DNA of 7,668 bases from Lysobacterales bacterium (GTDB lineage: Bacteria; Pseudomonadota; Gammaproteobacteria; Xanthomonadales; SZUA-36). The notes beneath the pieces are model-generated. The model was not told the DNA's origin and searched no databases. It saw nothing but the letters and a program-made list of their open reading frames with translations. Below, in pieces: positions 1 to 7,213 of the stretch; position 1 is the first letter of the stretch, and every line of letters begins with the position of its first letter. The stretch lies in assembly GCA_026193295.1 (NCBI GenBank), contig JAPHSB010000472.1:1-7668 (forward strand), given 5' to 3'. A program made the translations under genes and the position numbers.

Positions 1-1
1 G

Positions 2-1039
2 TCCATGGCGCCCGAGGGGATGGATAAGGTGTTCTTCACCAATTCCGGTTCCGAGTCCGTCGATTCTGCGCTGAAGATCGCGCTGGCCTATCATCGGGCG
101 CGAGGCGAAGGGCACCGCACGCGCTTCATCGGCCGCGAGCGCGGCTATCACGGAGTCAATTTCGGCGGCATGTCGGTGGGCGGCATGTTCGCCAATCGCA
201 AGGCGTTCGGTGCTTCGCTGCTGCCGGCCGTGGATCATCTTCGCCATACGCACGATCTCGAGCACAACCGATTCACCCGGGGCCAGCCGCAATGGGGCGT
301 GCACCTGGCGGAAGACCTCGAGCGCCTGGCCGCCCTGCACGACGCTTCCAACATCGCCGCCGTGATCGTCGAGCCCGTGCCCGGTTCTTCGGGTATTCTG
401 CCGCCGCCGGTCGGTTACCTGGAACGCTTGCGCGAGATTTGCGACAAGCACGGCATCCTGCTTATCTTTGACGAGGTCATTACGGCCTTTGGTCGGCTGG
501 GTGCACCGTTCGCTGCTCATCGCTTCGGCGTGACGCCCGACCTGATCACGACGGCCAAGGGCCTGACCAACGGTGTTATCCCGATGGGGGCCGTGCTGGT
601 GCAGCAAAAGATCTACGACGCCCTGATGAACGGGCCGGAGCAGATCATCGAACTGTTTCACGGCTATACCTATTCGGGTCACCCGGTCGCCTGCGCTGCC
701 GGCCTCGCGGCGCTTTCGATCTACGCGGAGGAGGGGATTTTTGAGCAAGTGCAGCAACTCGAAGGGCATTTCGAGGACGCGATCCATTCACTGGCAGACC
801 ACCCCAAGGTGACCGATGTGCGCAACCTGGGCCTGATGGGTGGCATTGATTTGCAGCCCCGCGAGGGCGCTCCGGGCATGCGTGGCATGGAGATCCACAA
901 GCGCTGCTTCTGGGACGAGGACATCGTCGTGCGTCACAGCGCCGATCTGCTGCAGTTCTCGCCCTTCCTGAATTCGCGTCCGGAAGATATCACCATGACC
1001 TTCGAAAAGGTCCGTAAGCTGCTGGACAGCATCGACTGA
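2..1039 (+). CDS. Omega-amino acid (beta-alanine):pyruvate aminotransferase, class III, 5'-truncated by the window edge
   Basis: PLP-dependent class III aminotransferase that moves the amino group of beta-alanine or a related omega-amino acid to pyruvate, giving malonate semialdehyde and alanine in the cytoplasm. The frame is open through base 2, and the first ATG (base 5) lies inside the conserved domain, so it is not the true start. The 344 residues after it match the family from the cofactor phosphate-binding stretch onward; about 100 N-terminal residues seem to lie outside. Numbering from that Met: SGSESVD at 14-20, the RERGYHG motif at 44-50, the PLP-ring aspartate in FDEV (D156), and the Schiff-base lysine in TTAKGLTNG (K185). 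The RERGYHGVNFGG block is typical of beta-alanine:pyruvate transaminases rather than GABA or ornithine enzymes. It sits 12 bases before an mmsA-type dehydrogenase that would consume its aldehyde product, which supports this substrate class. Exact substrate preference is not readable from sequence. Confidence 0.9.
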   Translation, partial: SMAPEGMDKVFFTNSGSESVDSALKIALAYHRARGEGHRTRFIGRERGYHGVNFGGMSVGGMFANRKAFGASLLPAVDHLRHTHDLEHNRFTRGQPQWGVHLAEDLERLAALHDASNIAAVIVEPVPGSSGILPPPVGYLERLREICDKHGILLIFDEVITAFGRLGAPFAAHRFGVTPDLITTAKGLTNGVIPMGAVLVQQKIYDALMNGPEQIIELFHGYTYSGHPVACAAGLAALSIYAEEGIFEQVQQLEGHFEDAIHSLADHPKVTDVRNLGLMGGIDLQPREGAPGMRGMEIHKRCFWDEDIVVRHSADLLQFSPFLNSRPEDITMTFEKVRKLLDSID

Positions 1040-1051
1040 GAGACTTTCACT

Positions 1052-2577
<1,526 letters not shown>

Positions 2578-2581
<4 letters not shown>

Positions 2582-2600
2582 GAGCGGCTTGAGCCGCGAT
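2578..2600 (+). repeat. REP-like palindromic unit, copy 1, overlapping the mmsA stop codon
   Basis: A perfect 6-bp stem GCGGCT/AGCCGC (2584-2589 with 2592-2597, two-base loop) preceded by GTAGGA, whose TAG is the mmsA stop. An almost identical unit occurs in the opposite orientation at 2773-2792. The GCGGCTT-AGCCGC core resembles the repetitive extragenic palindromes of Pseudomonas and Xanthomonadales; that likeness is from memory. The hairpin directly after the stop could protect the 3' end of the mRNA or slow transcription, but there is no T-run after it. Confidence 0.65.
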
Positions 2601-2647
2601 TAGCCTGTCATCGCGCTGAACCGGTCGGCATCGGGATGTTCCTTTCA

Positions 2648-2730
2648 GGACACACGCGCGACAGCATTCCACGAGCGCTTCTTCGCCTGCGGCGAAACCG
2701 CACTCGTGGAATGCTGTCGCGCGCGTGTCT
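2648..2730. repeat. Long nested inverted repeat (31-base arms) in the convergent intergenic region
   Basis: Arms 2648-2678 and 2700-2730 are reverse complements at 28 of 31 positions, sharing the core GCGCGACAGCATTCCACGAG. The 21-base centre holds a second stem, TTCGCC/GGCGAA (2682-2687 with 2691-2696, loop TGC), so the whole can fold into one hairpin of roughly 80 bases. It lies between two oppositely oriented REP-like units. Short open frames cross it on both strands, but only because the palindrome reads similarly both ways. Candidate roles are a bidirectional attenuator between converging genes, an mRNA-stabilising hairpin or a non-autonomous mobile repeat; none can be proved from one copy. 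Confidence 0.8.
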
Positions 2731-2772
2731 TGGACGCACCCCACTGCTCCCTCCTGCTCGACAGCCCCCCAG

Positions 2773-2792
2773 ATCGTGGCTCAAGCCGCTAC
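2773..2792 (-). repeat. REP-like palindromic unit, copy 2, inverted relative to copy 1
   Basis: Read on the minus strand, this 20-base unit matches copy 1 (2578-2600) at 19 of 20 positions once three bases (GGA) of copy 1 are gapped. Two inverted REP units enclosing a larger palindrome is the arrangement known for REP doublets (REPINs) moved by RAYT transposases. No RAYT gene is in the window. Confidence 0.6.
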
Positions 2793-2824
2793 CACATACT
2801 GTCCCATCATCCGCAGACCCCTGC

Positions 2825-2842
2825 GAGCTGTGGACCCAGCTC
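2825..2842. repeat. Small hairpin in the convergent intergenic region
   Basis: Six-bp perfect stem GAGCTG/CAGCTC (2825-2830 with 2837-2842) around the six-base loop TGGACC. No T-run follows on either strand, so it is not a convincing intrinsic terminator. It adds to the run of palindromes between mmsA and the downstream minus-strand unit. Confidence 0.4.
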
Positions 2843-2855
2843 ACTTCTGCCATGA

Positions 2856-2893
2856 ATGCTCGGCCGGCTTGTCAGCCGGGTGGATGCTCGAGC
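2856..2893. repeat. Hairpin flanked by ATGCTCG direct repeats
   Basis: A perfect 6-bp stem CCGGCT/AGCCGG (2864-2869 with 2874-2879, loop TGTC) is flanked by the direct repeat ATGCTCG at 2856-2862 and 2884-2890. Its right part, GTCAGCCG followed by GGATGCTCGAGC, recurs with one extra base in the second long inverted repeat (GTCAGCCG at 6028-6035, GGATGTCTCGAGC at 6062-6074). This suggests both derive from one family of intergenic repeats. On the minus strand the hairpin lies just past the stop of the small gene ending at 2901 and could help end or stabilise that transcript. Confidence 0.45.
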
Positions 2894-2926
2894 CCCGGTT
2901 TCAGCTTGCGCCTCGCCCGGCTTTTT
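2874..2926 (+). terminator. Possible weak intrinsic terminator for the plus-strand aminotransferase-mmsA unit
   Basis: AGCCGGG (2874-2880) can pair with CCCGGCT (2916-2922), and the right arm runs straight into a short T tract (2922-2926). The loop of 35 bases is unusually long, and the right arm lies inside the 3' end of the convergent small gene. The left arm also competes with the shorter CCGGCT hairpin at 2864-2879. It is the only stem followed by Ts downstream of mmsA, about 290 bases past the stop. Confidence 0.25.
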
Positions 2927-3191
2927 CATTCTCGAGAGCCTTGGCAGTAATTTCCGCATAGAGGTCTATCATGCCGGCAACGAGTTTCATGTACTCCGGG
3001 TTGCGCTTGACCAAGGGCCGAAGGTCTGCGCTGTCGCTGTAGACACGTTTGAGAAAGTCCAGGTCGCCGTCGGCAATCGTCTCTCCGCGATTGACCTTTT
3101 CCAGCAGGCGCTGCGCTCTCGGCAAGCGATACTCCTGCATGCGGATCATCAGCGCTGCGATGGCGCCGGCATCTCTGTTCCCCTGCTTCAT
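2901..3191 (-). CDS. Small helical protein of unknown function, translationally coupled to the cobalamin adenosyltransferase
   Basis: A 96-residue protein I cannot assign. The start ATG (3191-3189) overlaps the adenosyltransferase TGA (3190-3188) as ATGA, the classic arrangement for translational coupling. No clear Shine-Dalgarno sequence precedes it, which fits reinitiation. Met15 and Met18 are weaker alternative starts. The sequence is charged, free of Cys, without membrane segment or signal peptide, and looks largely alpha-helical: AAL to EYRLPRAQRLLEKVNRG (about 12-36), then DLDFLKRVY (43-51), RNPEYMKLVAGMIDLYAEI (63-81), ending in a charged tail. The regular composition, real stop and conserved-looking blocks argue for a genuine gene. 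Position suggests a link to the adenosyltransferase or the lipoprotein upstream, but this is only context. Confidence 0.75.
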   Translation of the reverse strand: MKQGNRDAGAIAALMIRMQEYRLPRAQRLLEKVNRGETIADGDLDFLKRVYSDSADLRPLVKRNPEYMKLVAGMIDLYAEITAKALENEKAGRGAS

Positions 3192-3745
3192 GACAGGCGC
3201 TGGTCGCCGTGAATCCAGATCACCTCGGCGCCGCCGTCTGCGCGGGCCAGCACCCGGGCAATGACAAACAGCAGGTCGGACAAGCGGTTGAGGTAACGAA
3301 TGGTTGCTTCGTTGACCGTCTCGTTGTGGGCCAGGCTGATGACCCGGCGCTCGGCGCGACGCGCGATGGTACGGGCCAGGTGGCAGCGCGAGGCCGCTTC
3401 GGAGCCGCCGGGAAGAATGAAATCCTTCAGGGGCGGCAGATCCTCGTTGAATGCGTCCAGGGATTGCTCGAGACCTTCGACGTAGCGGTCGGGTATCAGC
3501 GTGGTGCCCGGCATGCACAGTTCTCCGCCGAGGTCGAACAGCTCGTGCTGCACGCGCGTCAGGCAGCTGCGAATCTCGTCGGGCAGCTCCGTGCTCAGCA
3601 CCAGGCCGACTGCGCAGTTCAGTTCATCGACTGTCCCGTAGGCCTCGACCCGCAGGCTGTCCTTGTCCACGCGCGAACCGTCACCGAGGCCGGTCGTGCC
3701 CTTGTCACCCGTACGGGTGTAGATTTTCGACAGGCGATTTCCCAT
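3188..3745 (-). CDS. Cob(I)alamin adenosyltransferase, PduO/MMAB type
   Basis: Transfers the 5'-deoxyadenosyl group of ATP to cob(I)alamin, giving adenosylcobalamin in the cytoplasm, the coenzyme of enzymes such as methylmalonyl-CoA mutase. The 185 residues are the normal length of the PduO-type fold, a trimer of five-helix bundles. Motifs in order: N-terminal ATP-binding loop TRTGDKGTTGLGDGSRV (10-26); GTVDELN (37-43); the helix FILPGGSEAASRCHLAR (109-125) with the following RRAER; and YLNRLSDLLFVIARVLAR (151-168). All family hallmarks appear intact. The ATG comes 5 bases after the stop of the lipoprotein gene, and the AGGGG in front of it overlaps that stop. The gene then overlaps the small downstream gene by 4 bases. 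No cobalamin riboswitch fits in these gaps, so expression should follow the upstream promoter. The CobA/BtuR type is excluded, since no P-loop of that family is present. Confidence 0.95.
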   Translation of the reverse strand: MGNRLSKIYTRTGDKGTTGLGDGSRVDKDSLRVEAYGTVDELNCAVGLVLSTELPDEIRSCLTRVQHELFDLGGELCMPGTTLIPDRYVEGLEQSLDAFNEDLPPLKDFILPGGSEAASRCHLARTIARRAERRVISLAHNETVNEATIRYLNRLSDLLFVIARVLARADGGAEVIWIHGDQRLS

Positions 3746-3750
3746 GGCCC

Positions 3751-4866
3751 CTACTCGAGCCGCATGCGGGCGTAAATTTCGGCCAGCTCACCGGTCGCGC
3801 GCGCTTCGGCGATCTGCTGCTCCAGCGCAGCCGCCTCCTCCGGGGTTCCCTCGGAGAGAAGGAAGCGCATCGGCTCGTCGCGGAACACGGCGTCGTCGGC
3901 GATTTCGAGCCCATTGACGCGGATCATGCCCTTCAGGCTGTCGACATACTCCTGGCCACGCTCAGAGTAGCGAACCAGGCCATCGGCAAGCCTGAGCGAG
4001 CTCAGAGGCTCCCCGGCCGCGCGCATCTCGGCGCGCAGGCGGCGAAGGTCCTCGTAGGCAGGGTGTGACATCAGGTTGAGGAAGTATCCGCGCACGCTGT
4101 CGAATGGCCAGTCGAAGGCCGCAATGCCGTAGTCGCCCTTCTCCTTGCGCTTTTGTTCCGGGGCGATGCCGTCGCCGCCATAAGTCCATTGGCCGAACAG
4201 CGAATTGCCCTCGGTCGCGAAGCGGGATGTTCCGTAACCGCTCTCGTAGGCCGCTTGTCCCAGCGCCAGCCCGGCCGGAATCACATCCAGCCGATAGAGG
4301 AGGTCATCGACGATGCCGGTCAACCCGGGGCTCGCCGCGGTCAGGGCTGCGGCATCCTCTTCCGGCATGACGCGAAGCAACACGACGGCACGCTTGAGAT
4401 CATCCAGCTCCTCCGCGGAGAGCTGCTTGCCCGCCGCGAGATCGTCCCGCGCCCGCATCAGCTTTGCACGCCGGTCCAATACCATTGCATTGGCGTGCAT
4501 GACCAGCGGCAGCATCAGGCGGTAAAAGATTTCTTTCTTTTGCGGCACGGGCAAATTGGGCGCAGCGACGCGCCAGGCAGGATGGATGCGCGTGATCATC
4601 AGGTGCGGCACAGTCAGTTGTTCGTCTCGACTCTCTTCGCCCCACCAACCCTCTTGTTTCAGGTGGTCCATGAGCCCATCCAGGCCGACGACAACAATCG
4701 CCTCGGGGACTTCGAAGGGTTTGGTTGTTTCCTCGGCTGGTTCCGCACCAGATACCGCCGCCGGTTTTTCGGCCGATGCCTCCGGAGTGTCGGGGGAACA
4801 TGCGAGGAGGGCAATTCCGGCCAGCAAGATCATTGGCAGGCGTATGAACAAAAGCGAGTGGTTCAT
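3751..4866 (-). CDS. Bax-like lipoprotein with a glucosaminidase domain
   Basis: A probable envelope peptidoglycan hydrolase of the Bax / endo-beta-N-acetylglucosaminidase group. The frame is open upstream to 5004, but the start at 4866 gives a textbook lipoprotein signal: MNHSLLFIRL, a hydrophobic core, then lipobox LLAC with the lipidated Cys at 23. A Pro/Ala/Glu-rich linker follows (24-55). Residues about 100-137 (VPQKKEIFYRLMLPLV..N..VLDRRAKL) match the Bax N-terminal region. The catalytic core is LALGQAAYESGYGTSRFA (200-217), with E208 the likely acid, then NSLFGQWTY (221-229), FDSVRGYFLNLMSHPAY (255-271) and LVRYSERGQEYVDSL (297-311). About 50 residues after the core (321-371) have no counterpart I recall in E. 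coli Bax. The protein is 371 residues long and heads a unit with the adenosyltransferase. A TATAAT at 4903-4898 suits its short leader. Confidence 0.85.
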   Translation of the reverse strand: MNHSLLFIRLPMILLAGIALLACSPDTPEASAEKPAAVSGAEPAEETTKPFEVPEAIVVVGLDGLMDHLKQEGWWGEESRDEQLTVPHLMITRIHPAWRVAAPNLPVPQKKEIFYRLMLPLVMHANAMVLDRRAKLMRARDDLAAGKQLSAEELDDLKRAVVLLRVMPEEDAAALTAASPGLTGIVDDLLYRLDVIPAGLALGQAAYESGYGTSRFATEGNSLFGQWTYGGDGIAPEQKRKEKGDYGIAAFDWPFDSVRGYFLNLMSHPAYEDLRRLRAEMRAAGEPLSSLRLADGLVRYSERGQEYVDSLKGMIRVNGLEIADDAVFRDEPMRFLLSEGTPEEAAALEQQIAEARATGELAEIYARMRLE

Positions 4867-4897
4867 GGGGTTTCTCTCTGGGGGGTGCGTCGACGTA

Positions 4898-4903
4898 ATT
4901 ATA
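4898..4903 (-). promoter_or_regulatory. Probable -10 box (TATAAT) of the lipoprotein-adenosyltransferase unit
   Basis: On the minus strand a perfect TATAAT lies at 4903-4898, 31 bases before the lipoprotein ATG, in an otherwise GC-rich 73-base gap after the ada stop. No good -35 box occurs at 16-18 bases; the nearest match, TTGTCG (4935-4930), is 26 bases away. The start would fall near 4891, giving a leader of about 25 bases. A perfect consensus in such DNA is unlikely by chance, but the missing -35 lowers confidence. Confidence 0.5.
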
Positions 4904-4939
4904 TCAGCCCGCTGAGCAGACGGCGCTTCCGACAATCGT

Positions 4940-5929
4940 TCAGGTGAGATGAAACGCCTGTGCCTGCTCCATGGCCAACAGGAACTCCTTGCGCCAGAGG
5001 CCACCGCCGTAACCCGTCAATTCACCGTCGGAGGCGACCACCCGGTGACAGGGGATGATGATGGCGATGCGGTTGTCGCCATTGGCGCGCCCGACGGCCC
5101 GGACGGCATCCGGGTGATCGATGGTGGCGGCGACGTCGGCGTAGCTGCGCATCGCGCCATAGGGGATCTGGCGCAGCGCATCCCACACGGCCTCCTGGAA
5201 CGCGGTGCCGGGGGCCTGCAGCGGGATCGAGAAGTTACGCAGGCTGCCCTCGAAGTAGGCATCGAGCTGTTTTTTGACCTGCTGCATCAGCGGATGATCG
5301 CCCGGCAGAAACACGCGCCCCATGCGCTGGCGCAAGCGGGTCAGCTGGGTCTCCAGCATGCGCCGCTCGGCGAACTCCAGCAGGCACAGGCCACTGTCGT
5401 GCACGCCCATGATCATGGATCCCAGGGGCGTCGCCACGCGGTTTATCCAGATCGACGATTCGCGGTCAACGGCCGATGGCGGATTGCCGAACACCTGGGT
5501 AAAAGCGTCCCGAAAAACGCTTTCCGAGTCGAAGCCCTGGGCGACAGCCGCCTCGGTAACCGGCGTGCCGTGCTGGATCTGCTGCAGGGCCTGCCCGAGC
5601 CGACGCAAGCGGGTATAGGCATGAAATGTCAGGCCGTGGTTGGCAATGAACCAGCGGCGCACTGCCGCGGGATCGAGTCCCATGACCTCCAGGTCGTGGT
5701 CGTGCCAGCGCCTGGCCGGGTCGGCTTCCACTTCGCTCATCAGGGCCAGTAACCAGGGCGGGTCGGCCAGGCCGGTCTTCAGAGGCGTACATTTCTTGCA
5801 GGGCCGAAAGCCGGCGGCCAGGGCGTCGCGGGCGCTGCCGAAGTCACGGCCGAGGCCTGCCTCGACCGACGCCTCGCTGCAATCTTCCGTGCAGAAAATA
5901 CCGGTGTTGCTGTTGGCTACGAGGTTCAA
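4940..5929 (-). CDS. ada: Ada-type protein: metal-binding Ada domain, AraC-like helix-turn-helix, O6-methylguanine-DNA methyltransferase
   Basis: Repairs alkylated DNA by moving methyl groups onto its own cysteines and is probably also a transcription factor for the adaptive response. The 329 residues carry three parts. First, an N-terminal zinc site with C13, C17, C44 and C47, spaced exactly as C38, C42, C69 and C72 of E. coli Ada; C13 would be the phosphotriester methyl acceptor. Second, an AraC-type DNA-binding region, about 60-155 (VRRWFIANHGLTFHAYTRLRRLG; FDSESVFRDAFTQVFGNPPS). Third, the methyltransferase (about 160-325) with active site IIPCHRV, C294. The frame stops at 5959-5957, and between there and C13 no ATG or GTG exists. 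The likely start is TTG at 5929-5927, with only a weak purine-rich stretch before it. The protein thus lacks about 25 residues that precede the first Cys in E. coli Ada. It may be a natural short variant or an N-terminally eroded copy. Confidence 0.88.
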   Translation of the reverse strand: MNLVANSNTGIFCTEDCSEASVEAGLGRDFGSARDALAAGFRPCKKCTPLKTGLADPPWLLALMSEVEADPARRWHDHDLEVMGLDPAAVRRWFIANHGLTFHAYTRLRRLGQALQQIQHGTPVTEAAVAQGFDSESVFRDAFTQVFGNPPSAVDRESSIWINRVATPLGSMIMGVHDSGLCLLEFAERRMLETQLTRLRQRMGRVFLPGDHPLMQQVKKQLDAYFEGSLRNFSIPLQAPGTAFQEAVWDALRQIPYGAMRSYADVAATIDHPDAVRAVGRANGDNRIAIIIPCHRVVASDGELTGYGGGLWRKEFLLAMEQAQAFHLT

Positions 5930-5946
5930 TGAGAGTCTCTGCGCTG

Positions 5947-5952
5947 AATATA
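5947..5952 (-). promoter_or_regulatory. Possible -10 box (TATATT) upstream of ada
   Basis: TATATT at 5952-5947 on the minus strand is the best -10 match in the AT-richer stretch before ada, with GCAAAA as a poor -35 at 17 bases. The transcript would have a leader of only about ten bases before the TTG start. No recognisable E. coli-type Ada box was seen. Confidence 0.25.
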
Positions 5953-6000
5953 CCCGTTATCGATACCTATTTTGCCTGCAACCGGCATGTTCTTCACCAG

Positions 6001-6102
6001 AGGTGTCGGGAATCTCTTTCCAGGACCGTCAGCCGTCGGGAACGGCTGACCGAGCGAACAGGGATGTCTCGAGCATGTCCTGGAAAGAGATACCCGACAC
6101 CT
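6001..6102. repeat. Long composite inverted repeat between yhdH and ada
   Basis: Arms 6001-6026 and 6077-6102 are reverse complements at 25 of 26 positions (core ATCTCTTTCCAGGAC against GTCCTGGAAAGAGAT). The 50-base centre holds a perfect 9-bp stem GTCAGCCGT/ACGGCTGAC (6028-6036 with 6042-6050) and then GAGCGAACAGGGATGTCTCGAGC. The GTCAGCCG and GGATG-CTCGAGC pieces recur in the intergenic region near 2871-2893, and GGGATGT followed by AGGAC recurs at 2633-2651. Arms plus inner hairpin plus an ACAGGGATGT module resemble dispersed intergenic repeats of many gammaproteobacteria, a likeness I recall rather than checked. It stands where yhdH transcription would meet ada and could act as an attenuator. 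Confidence 0.8.
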
Positions 6103-6140
6103 CCAGAGGACAGAGCCTCTATTGCGGGCAAAACCAGATA

Positions 6141-6155
6141 CCACGGCAATCGTGG
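6141..6155 (-). terminator. Weak hairpin after yhdH, possible terminator
   Basis: CCACG/CGTGG (6141-6145 with 6151-6155, loop of five) lies about 20 bases past the yhdH stop. On the minus strand it is followed, a few bases later, by TTTT. The stem is short and the T tract is displaced; the larger palindrome at 6001-6102 beyond it may do more. Confidence 0.2.
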
Positions 6156-6175
6156 TTCCCGAACAATGCCCGGTG

Positions 6176-7177
6176 TTACAGTTCCACGACAATTCTGCCC
6201 AGGGAATTGCCTTCCAGCATACCACCGAAAATATCATTCAGATCGTCCAGCCCGACGACGCGGTTGCGGATCATGTCCAGGTTGCGCGGCTTCCATTCTT
6301 TCGCGAGTTTTGGCCAGATTTGCTCCCGGATCGGGTAAGGGCACTGCGGCGAATCGATACCGATGAGGGAGACGCCGCGGATAATGAAAGGCATCACGGT
6401 TGTTTTCAGCCCGATACCCCCGGCCAGCCCACAGGCCGCGATGTTGCCCCAGGGCTTGATCGAAGCGCAGACGCCGCTGAGGGTATCGCCGCCGACGCTG
6501 TCGATACAACCCGCCCAGCGCGCACTTTCCAGCGGCCTCTGCCCCCACTCCAGCTCATGTCGCGAAATGCACTCCTCGGCGCCCAGTGCCGCCAGCCAAC
6601 CGAACTGCTCCTCCTTGCCGGAAATGGCGTGCACTTCGTAACCCGCGTGCGCGAGGATATCGATCGCGATGCTGCCGACCCCGCCGGTGGCCCCGGTTAC
6701 GATGATCGGTCCCTGTTCAGGCCGCTGACCGTTGATCTCCATCCGATACAACGACAGGGCAGCCGTGAAGCCGGCCGTGCCTATGGTCATTGCGTCGAGG
6801 GCACTCAGGCCGTTCGGTAGCGGAACAACCCAATTGCTGTCCAGGCGCAAGTACTCCGCATAGCCGCCGTCGCGTGTCTCCGACAATCCAGCGCCGGTAA
6901 CCAGCACTTCATCGCCAGGCGAAAAACGTTCTGATTCGGACGAAACCACGGTCCCGGCGACGTCGATTCCGCCGACCATCGGGTAGGAGCGCATGATCTT
7001 GCCCTTGCCGGTGCCGGCCAGCGCATCCTTGTAGTTGATCCCGGAATAACGGACCTTGATGGTCACATCACCCGTGGCGAGGTCGTCCAGCCCGACTTCT
7101 TCCACCAGGCCCCGGTAGCCCTGGTCGTCGTTGTGTACGCGGTAGGCCCTGAACCGGGCCGGCACGGGTTCGTTCAT
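6176..7177 (-). CDS. YhdH/YhfP-family oxidoreductase, probable acryloyl-CoA reductase (AcuI-like)
   Basis: A zinc-independent medium-chain dehydrogenase/reductase of the YhdH/YhfP quinone-oxidoreductase family, cytoplasmic and NADPH-linked. Characterised members (E. coli YhdH, AcuI) reduce acryloyl-CoA to propionyl-CoA. The 333 residues are full length. Visible features: SGINYKDALAGTGKGKI (45-61), the family's substrate-side loop; PMVGGIDVAGTV (66-77); GDEVLVTG (88-95); GTAGFTAALSLYRME (133-147); the nucleotide-binding glycine motif VTGATGGVGSIA (160-171); IDSPQCPYPIREQIW (274-288); and the C-terminal GNSLGRIVVEL. Catalytic-zinc cysteine clusters are absent, as expected. A strong GGAGGA lies 8 bases before the ATG. 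The gene starts 36 bases after the PuuA-like gene, so they probably share a transcript. Its physiological substrate here is inferred from the family only. Confidence 0.92.
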   Translation of the reverse strand: MNEPVPARFRAYRVHNDDQGYRGLVEEVGLDDLATGDVTIKVRYSGINYKDALAGTGKGKIMRSYPMVGGIDVAGTVVSSESERFSPGDEVLVTGAGLSETRDGGYAEYLRLDSNWVVPLPNGLSALDAMTIGTAGFTAALSLYRMEINGQRPEQGPIIVTGATGGVGSIAIDILAHAGYEVHAISGKEEQFGWLAALGAEECISRHELEWGQRPLESARWAGCIDSVGGDTLSGVCASIKPWGNIAACGLAGGIGLKTTVMPFIIRGVSLIGIDSPQCPYPIREQIWPKLAKEWKPRNLDMIRNRVVGLDDLNDIFGGMLEGNSLGRIVVEL

Positions 7178-7185
7178 GGTGATGA

Positions 7186-7191
7186 TCCTCC
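7186..7191 (-). promoter_or_regulatory. Strong ribosome binding site of the yhdH/acuI homologue
   Basis: GGAGGA on the minus strand (7191-7186), 8 bases from the ATG at 7177. It is the best Shine-Dalgarno match seen in the window and fixes that start. Confidence 0.75.
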
Positions 7192-7213
7192 GTCCTGTTG
7201 CAGCGTCGCGGGC

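Noticed and set aside
2608..2961. Short frames of about 75-105 codons on both strands through the nested palindrome, with similar peptides
   Set aside because: The similarity (GMLSRAC-type motifs) comes from the inverted repeat itself reading alike on both strands. There is no ribosome site or protein-like composition.
3746..3750. Cobalamin riboswitch controlling the adenosyltransferase
   Set aside because: The gap before the gene is 5 bases and the gap before its unit is 73 bases, both too small for the B12 aptamer; no B12-box-like sequence was seen.
4867..5004. Upstream start at 5004 for the lipoprotein
   Set aside because: It would add 46 residues ahead of a clear signal peptide and lipobox, overlap the ada 3' end and place the TATAAT promoter inside the gene.
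4153..5752. Plus-strand frames of 264 and 267 codons opposite the lipoprotein and ada genes
   Set aside because: Both are antisense shadows of genes with intact catalytic motifs and have biased, domain-free translations.
5930..6000. Ada-box operator upstream of ada
   Set aside because: No convincing match to the E. coli A-box/B-box arrangement at a suitable distance from a promoter; the short GCAAAAT similarity is too weak.
5997..6109. CCAGAGG at both ends of the long inverted repeat (5997-6003 and 6103-6109) as a target-site duplication
   Set aside because: The left copy overlaps the arm while the right copy lies outside it, so the two are not symmetrical about the element; probably chance or part of the repeat's own symmetry.
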